Source: Bacteroidales bacterium UBA1800 (GTDB taxonomy: Bacteria; Bacteroidota; Bacteroidia; Bacteroidales; VadinHA17). Taken from it: a DNA stretch of 18,514 nt. Location: positions 1 through 18,514 of the forward strand of contig DCFQ01000028.1 of assembly GCA_002319915.1 (NCBI GenBank), read 5' to 3'. Under the pieces are notes generated by a model, which had not been told where the DNA came from, made no database searches, and worked only from the letters and a program-made list of their open reading frames with translations. The translations under genes were made by a program, and so were the position numbers. This document shows positions 15,029-18,514 of this stretch, piece after piece. Position 1 is the first letter of the stretch; every line of letters begins with the position of its first letter.

Positions 15029-18000
15029 GCATCCCCTTATGGATGAGATAAGTGAGTCCCGGGTCACGCTTCGAAGCGCGATCGCAGATGCTACTATCCC
15101 TGTAGCTGTGATCAGTGCGACCATAATCAGGATGGTCGCCCAGGGAATTCCGGAACCGAAGTCGAGCGACCGGGATGTGGCCAAAATTGCCGGAAAAAAC
15201 CCTGTAACTACCCCGCTGATAAGAATTTTCACATGCTCCCTGAATATCATCTTCTTAATGTCGCTGAGAGGGAATCCTGCCGCTGTCATAATTGCATATT
15301 CCTTCTTCCTCTGGCTGAAATTCCTTACGAGGACTATGCCAAGCCCGATAACTCCCAGGACCATCCCGATCCCTCCCAGTACGGAAAACACAGCCAGGTA
15401 AGTGTTTGTGACAACGAAGAAAGATTCCAGCCGCCGGGAAGCAGGTTCAAATCGGGCACTGTACGGGGAAAGACGGTCATTAAGGGCTGCCTGGTAAAGA
15501 CCGGTCATGGCTGTATCTCCATCGGCAAGAAAGACCTGGCTTCCTGACAGTGATGGAAAGAAGAATGAAAGATTTTGTCTGCCGGTAAGAACATATCCCT
15601 GGAAGACTGAGGATCTTAATGCCGCAGAAATTACGATATTCAGCGGCTGTCCGGTCTCGGATCTGATCCTTAGAGTATCCCCGATCTTCAGCTTAAGCCC
15701 GTATTCGAGGACTGTCTGGTCAGCGATCCCGTAAATTGTATTTCCCGTTGGGGGATAATTCAACAGGTCCCAGGGGGTTTCGGCGCGGGGTGCCTTAAGG
15801 TTTCCGGTGAATGAAAACGCACCTCTGGAAGAGAACTCGTAAGGGACTACTCCCAAAAGGGGAGGGGCGGTTATATGGTTCAGGTTAAGGCAGCTTGCAT
15901 CGTTGCCCGACGACCTGAGGCATTGCACAATCTTAATGTGTTCCAGTTCCGGATCATCGAGGCCGTTGGCCTTCCTGAAGGCAGCGCTGTTGAGATCATC
16001 CTTTACCGGAATTGCAGTTTCTCCCCACAGGTTAAAACCACCAGTTCCTCCCTTCCTGCCAAGGCTGCTTTCATTAATTCCCAGCTTGTTGATCCCGGTA
16101 ATCACCATTGCAAAGAGACCTGCGGCAATGAAGACTGCCGGGGTAACCGCCTGTGAGGATGAGAATGAATAAAACACCGATGACAGCTGGCTCCTAGTCC
16201 GTATTTGCCCGGCACTTTTCCCTGGCAACCTGAGATAGAGGTGGCGCCAGAGAAAAATAAGAGATACAAAAACAAGCACCCCTGCACAAAAGGAAAAAAG
16301 TACCGGCCGGGAAGAAACCACAAATGAGGCTAGTTCGCAGGCTGCCGCAAGAATTGCAGAGCCCGCCAGAAAGATTGAATTCTTTCGAAGCGATGGTCTT
16401 TTCATTTCTGCTGCCTTCTTCAAATAAAAATTACGGAGGAGTGCCCCTGATTTCACCTTCAGAATAATACCCGCGATCAGCATAGTCACCAGGGAACCTG
16501 CCAGGACAGGCATCATGTCAAAATGTGCCGACAGCGTTCCTGTCTGGACAGCGCCCTGCCAGACCGAATTAAGGGCCTTTATTATAAGCATGTTAAAAAG
16601 CCAGCCTGCAAATGCACCGCCTATAGCTCCTGTAAAAACAACCGCCAGGGAATCTGCCAGGATAAAGTTGCCGATCCATTTCGTTGTGAAGCCGAGGGAG
16701 TAAAGCAAGGCTACATTTTCTTTCCTGGCATCATAATATGACGAGACCACAAGGATCAGCAGCAGGACCGATGCGATAACCAGGAAGAATGAGAGGCCGA
16801 GGAACAGGGTGCTGAAATCGACCCCTTCCGATGCCGCCCTTCTGCTTTCCTCCCTCAGGTCGCTGATAACGAATCCGGCATTTTCCGGGTCTATCGCCCC
16901 CCTGAGCATTTCCTCTATCTGGTCCCCCGAAATGCTTTGCATGAACCTGATTGCCGTCGCAGGACCGAAATTGCTCCCCCATAATTTTCTACCGATCCCG
17001 TAAGCGACAAATGCTTTCGGAGTTCCCCTGTACCTGTCCCAGTAATCCTCGTCCTTTCTCCGGATCAACCTTATATCTACATAGTTGCCGGCATCCCAGC
17101 CTGTGCATGATTCACGGCCCGCAATGCCCGGAAACATCGGCATCAGCAGCGAATCCGCAAGGGGTCCGTCAACCGGCTCTATACCCGCTGTAACCAGGCT
17201 GGTGTCTTTTACTGCCAGGTGGTTCATTTCGTCAGCAGCATACCATGATATTTCAAGAGTATCACCTTCGGCAGCGCCAAGGTCATCCGCAAGCCATCGG
17301 TTAATATAGACACCGTCGGTATCCTTCAGCTGCGGGTATAGCTGCGGAGGCAGTGCCGAGACGAACGAATAAGGAGTCATTTTGTCCTTCACCCTGAAGC
17401 TGTTGCACAGGTAGGTCAGAATGGGAAATGAACCCGGAACAGCTTTCATTATATCGTCAGCAACCTGAGTGTCAATAAATAGCCTCCCGGAAGTCAGCTC
17501 ATAGCAGCCGCATTTCCCAATCCGGTGCAGATCCAGCCCGATGTCCCGCGGCAAAAGAACTTCCCGGAGATCATTGTAAACCTTAGAGACTGCAAGTCCA
17601 TGCCTGAAATCAAATAAGATCCTGTTGATCTTCGGAGGATTTCCGGAGGCATCCCGGAGATCTGCTCTGCTTACGAATACATTAAGGGGATAGACCTGTG
17701 ATATTCCGAGTGAAAAATTACCTGACTGTTCACTTCCGATAATGCAGCTGACTTTCAATGCCACCGACTGAACATTTCCCTGGTCCGGCGAAAACGGAGC
17801 ATTTGCAGGCACTTCGCTTATTGAGCTGAAATGGATTACGAGATAATCGCCGGGTTTTAACCCCAGGTAATCCGCAAGCTTTTCATTTATCACTGCTTCC
17901 CCGCTGCCCTGCCTTGTAGTGTTGTTGCCATGAAAGGTGAAGAAATCTTCATCGACAGCCAGGATTGAAACTCCTGGTGCGCTTTGACCCGATGATAAAT

Positions 18001-18292
18001 TCTGGCACGATCCGTTTATCTCGAGAAGGCCCGTTACCGGTGTTTTGGTTATAAGTCCCAGTCTCGGCGGGAGCGAAGGATCAATATAACGCAGGCCCGA
18101 GCCGACTTCAATGCCGGTATTCCCGAGCTTCTCAACTGAGGTTCTGCCCAGGCTTCTTCTGACTGAACTGCCGGTCATCAGCGAACCGGTTATGACAGCA
18201 GTGAGGACCAGAATGACCAGTGCAAGCTGAATTGATCCCTTCCTGTTGAATATAAGCGACCGCCTGACGATATAAAAAAAACCTGCTTTCAT
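15026..18292 (-). CDS. ABC transporter permease with two FtsX-type modules
   Basis: The 1088-residue inner-membrane protein begins with a cytosolic stub and a first helix (about 22-40). A large periplasmic domain follows (about 41-490), then three helices of an FtsX-type core (about 496-518, 546-570, 597-615). Two more helices (638-658, 664-681) and a helix at 715-733 lead into a second periplasmic domain (about 735-955). The final three-helix FtsX core is at about 961-988, 1022-1038 and 1051-1073. After each core's first helix comes the cytosolic coupling stretch, RKENVALLYSLGF and RKKEYAIMTAAGFP, which contacts the ATPase. This is the MacB/LolCDE-type layout in which two permease halves are fused in one chain. 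Such transporters move lipoproteins, peptides or drugs out of the inner membrane or transmit force to the periplasm. The substrate is unknown. The ATPase gene ends 10 bases upstream. Confidence 0.9.
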   Translation of the reverse strand: MKAGFFYIVRRSLIFNRKGSIQLALVILVLTAVITGSLMTGSSVRRSLGRTSVEKLGNTGIEVGSGLRYIDPSLPPRLGLITKTPVTGLLEINGSCQNLSSGQSAPGVSILAVDEDFFTFHGNNTTRQGSGEAVINEKLADYLGLKPGDYLVIHFSSISEVPANAPFSPDQGNVQSVALKVSCIIGSEQSGNFSLGISQVYPLNVFVSRADLRDASGNPPKINRILFDFRHGLAVSKVYNDLREVLLPRDIGLDLHRIGKCGCYELTSGRLFIDTQVADDIMKAVPGSFPILTYLCNSFRVKDKMTPYSFVSALPPQLYPQLKDTDGVYINRWLADDLGAAEGDTLEISWYAADEMNHLAVKDTSLVTAGIEPVDGPLADSLLMPMFPGIAGRESCTGWDAGNYVDIRLIRRKDEDYWDRYRGTPKAFVAYGIGRKLWGSNFGPATAIRFMQSISGDQIEEMLRGAIDPENAGFVISDLREESRRAASEGVDFSTLFLGLSFFLVIASVLLLILVVSSYYDARKENVALLYSLGFTTKWIGNFILADSLAVVFTGAIGGAFAGWLFNMLIIKALNSVWQGAVQTGTLSAHFDMMPVLAGSLVTMLIAGIILKVKSGALLRNFYLKKAAEMKRPSLRKNSIFLAGSAILAAACELASFVVSSRPVLFSFCAGVLVFVSLIFLWRHLYLRLPGKSAGQIRTRSQLSSVFYSFSSSQAVTPAVFIAAGLFAMVITGINKLGINESSLGRKGGTGGFNLWGETAIPVKDDLNSAAFRKANGLDDPELEHIKIVQCLRSSGNDASCLNLNHITAPPLLGVVPYEFSSRGAFSFTGNLKAPRAETPWDLLNYPPTGNTIYGIADQTVLEYGLKLKIGDTLRIRSETGQPLNIVISAALRSSVFQGYVLTGRQNLSFFFPSLSGSQVFLADGDTAMTGLYQAALNDRLSPYSARFEPASRRLESFFVVTNTYLAVFSVLGGIGMVLGVIGLGIVLVRNFSQRKKEYAIMTAAGFPLSDIKKMIFREHVKILISGVVTGFFPAILATSRSLDFGSGIPWATILIMVALITATGIVASAIALRSVTRDSLISSIRGC

Positions 18293-18302
18293 TCCGGTGC
18301 AT

Positions 18303-18514
18303 CTAAACCCGCTGAAGCTTTCCTTCGCTGAGCCTGAGCCTGGTGCTCATTTTACCGGCAAGCTCCTCTGAATGAGTTACAATCAGCAACCCTATCCCGT
18401 ACTCCTTATTGAGAGACAAGAGAAGGTCTCCAAGATTGCCGGCATTTTTCCTGTCGAGCGCGCCTGTAGGCTCGTCAGCGAGGAGAAGATGAGGCTTGTT
18501 TACCAGGGCCCCTA
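18303..18514 (-). CDS. ABC transporter ATP-binding protein, C-terminal part, cut by window edge
   Basis: The last 70 codons of an ABC ATPase are present. The Walker B motif reads LLLADEPTGALD, followed by the D-loop and the H-loop histidine in IVTHSEELAGKM, and a short C-terminus ending LRLSEGKLQRV. The GALD variant after EPT and the compact C-terminus fit the MacB/LolD/FtsE group that pairs with FtsX-type permeases. The Walker A and signature motifs would lie right of the window. The stop is at 18303-18305, 10 bases before the permease ATG, so the two are one operon and presumably one complex with two ATPase copies per fused permease. Confidence 0.93.
   Translation of the reverse strand, partial: GALVNKPHLLLADEPTGALDRKNAGNLGDLLLSLNKEYGIGLLIVTHSEELAGKMSTRLRLSEGKLQRV

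Overview
The window looks like chromosomal DNA of a Bacteroidota member, probably an uncultured Bacteroidales-like organism. This is inferred from secreted proteins with signal peptides ending in NAQ, CQ or SQ, several Bacteroidota-type families (DUF4956, DUF2490, two-module FtsX permeases), weak or absent Shine-Dalgarno sequences, and exact TAnnTTTG promoter -7 motifs. I saw no tRNA, rRNA, CRISPR array, insertion sequence or prophage gene.

Layout. (1) 1-485, minus: the N-terminal third of a lysine 2,3-aminomutase-type radical SAM protein, running off the left edge. (2) 486-968: AT-rich spacer with candidate promoters and one weak hairpin. (3) 969-2834: a MATE efflux transporter (plus) meeting a ribosome-rescue hydrolase ArfB (minus) tail to tail with no spacer. 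(4) 2835-3020: a large imperfect inverted repeat built on CGCAAAG units. (5) 3021-3767: a cysteine-rich DUF169 protein. (6) 3770-10784: an L-rhamnose utilisation locus. A secreted GH78 alpha-L-rhamnosidase (minus) diverges from rhaT (transporter), rhaM (mutarotase), rhaA (isomerase) and an FGGY sugar kinase (plus). Together they would release rhamnose from glycans, import it, equilibrate its anomers, isomerise it to rhamnulose and phosphorylate it. The aldolase and the regulator are not in the window.

(7) 11051-13575: a tightly packed plus-strand operon of four genes: a secreted YD-repeat-like protein, a VTC-domain (polyphosphate polymerase-type) protein, a DUF4956 membrane protein and a DUF2490 outer-membrane barrel. 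Together they could span cytosol, inner membrane, periplasm and outer membrane. This is the best candidate here for a poorly described system. (8) 13655-15010: a secreted PQQ-like beta-propeller protein with its own likely promoter. (9) 15026-18514, minus: the end of an ABC ATPase followed by a 1088-residue, two-module FtsX-type permease. The ATPase runs off the right edge.

The rhamnose genes form one clear pathway. The VTC operon and the ABC exporter are envelope systems of unknown substrate.
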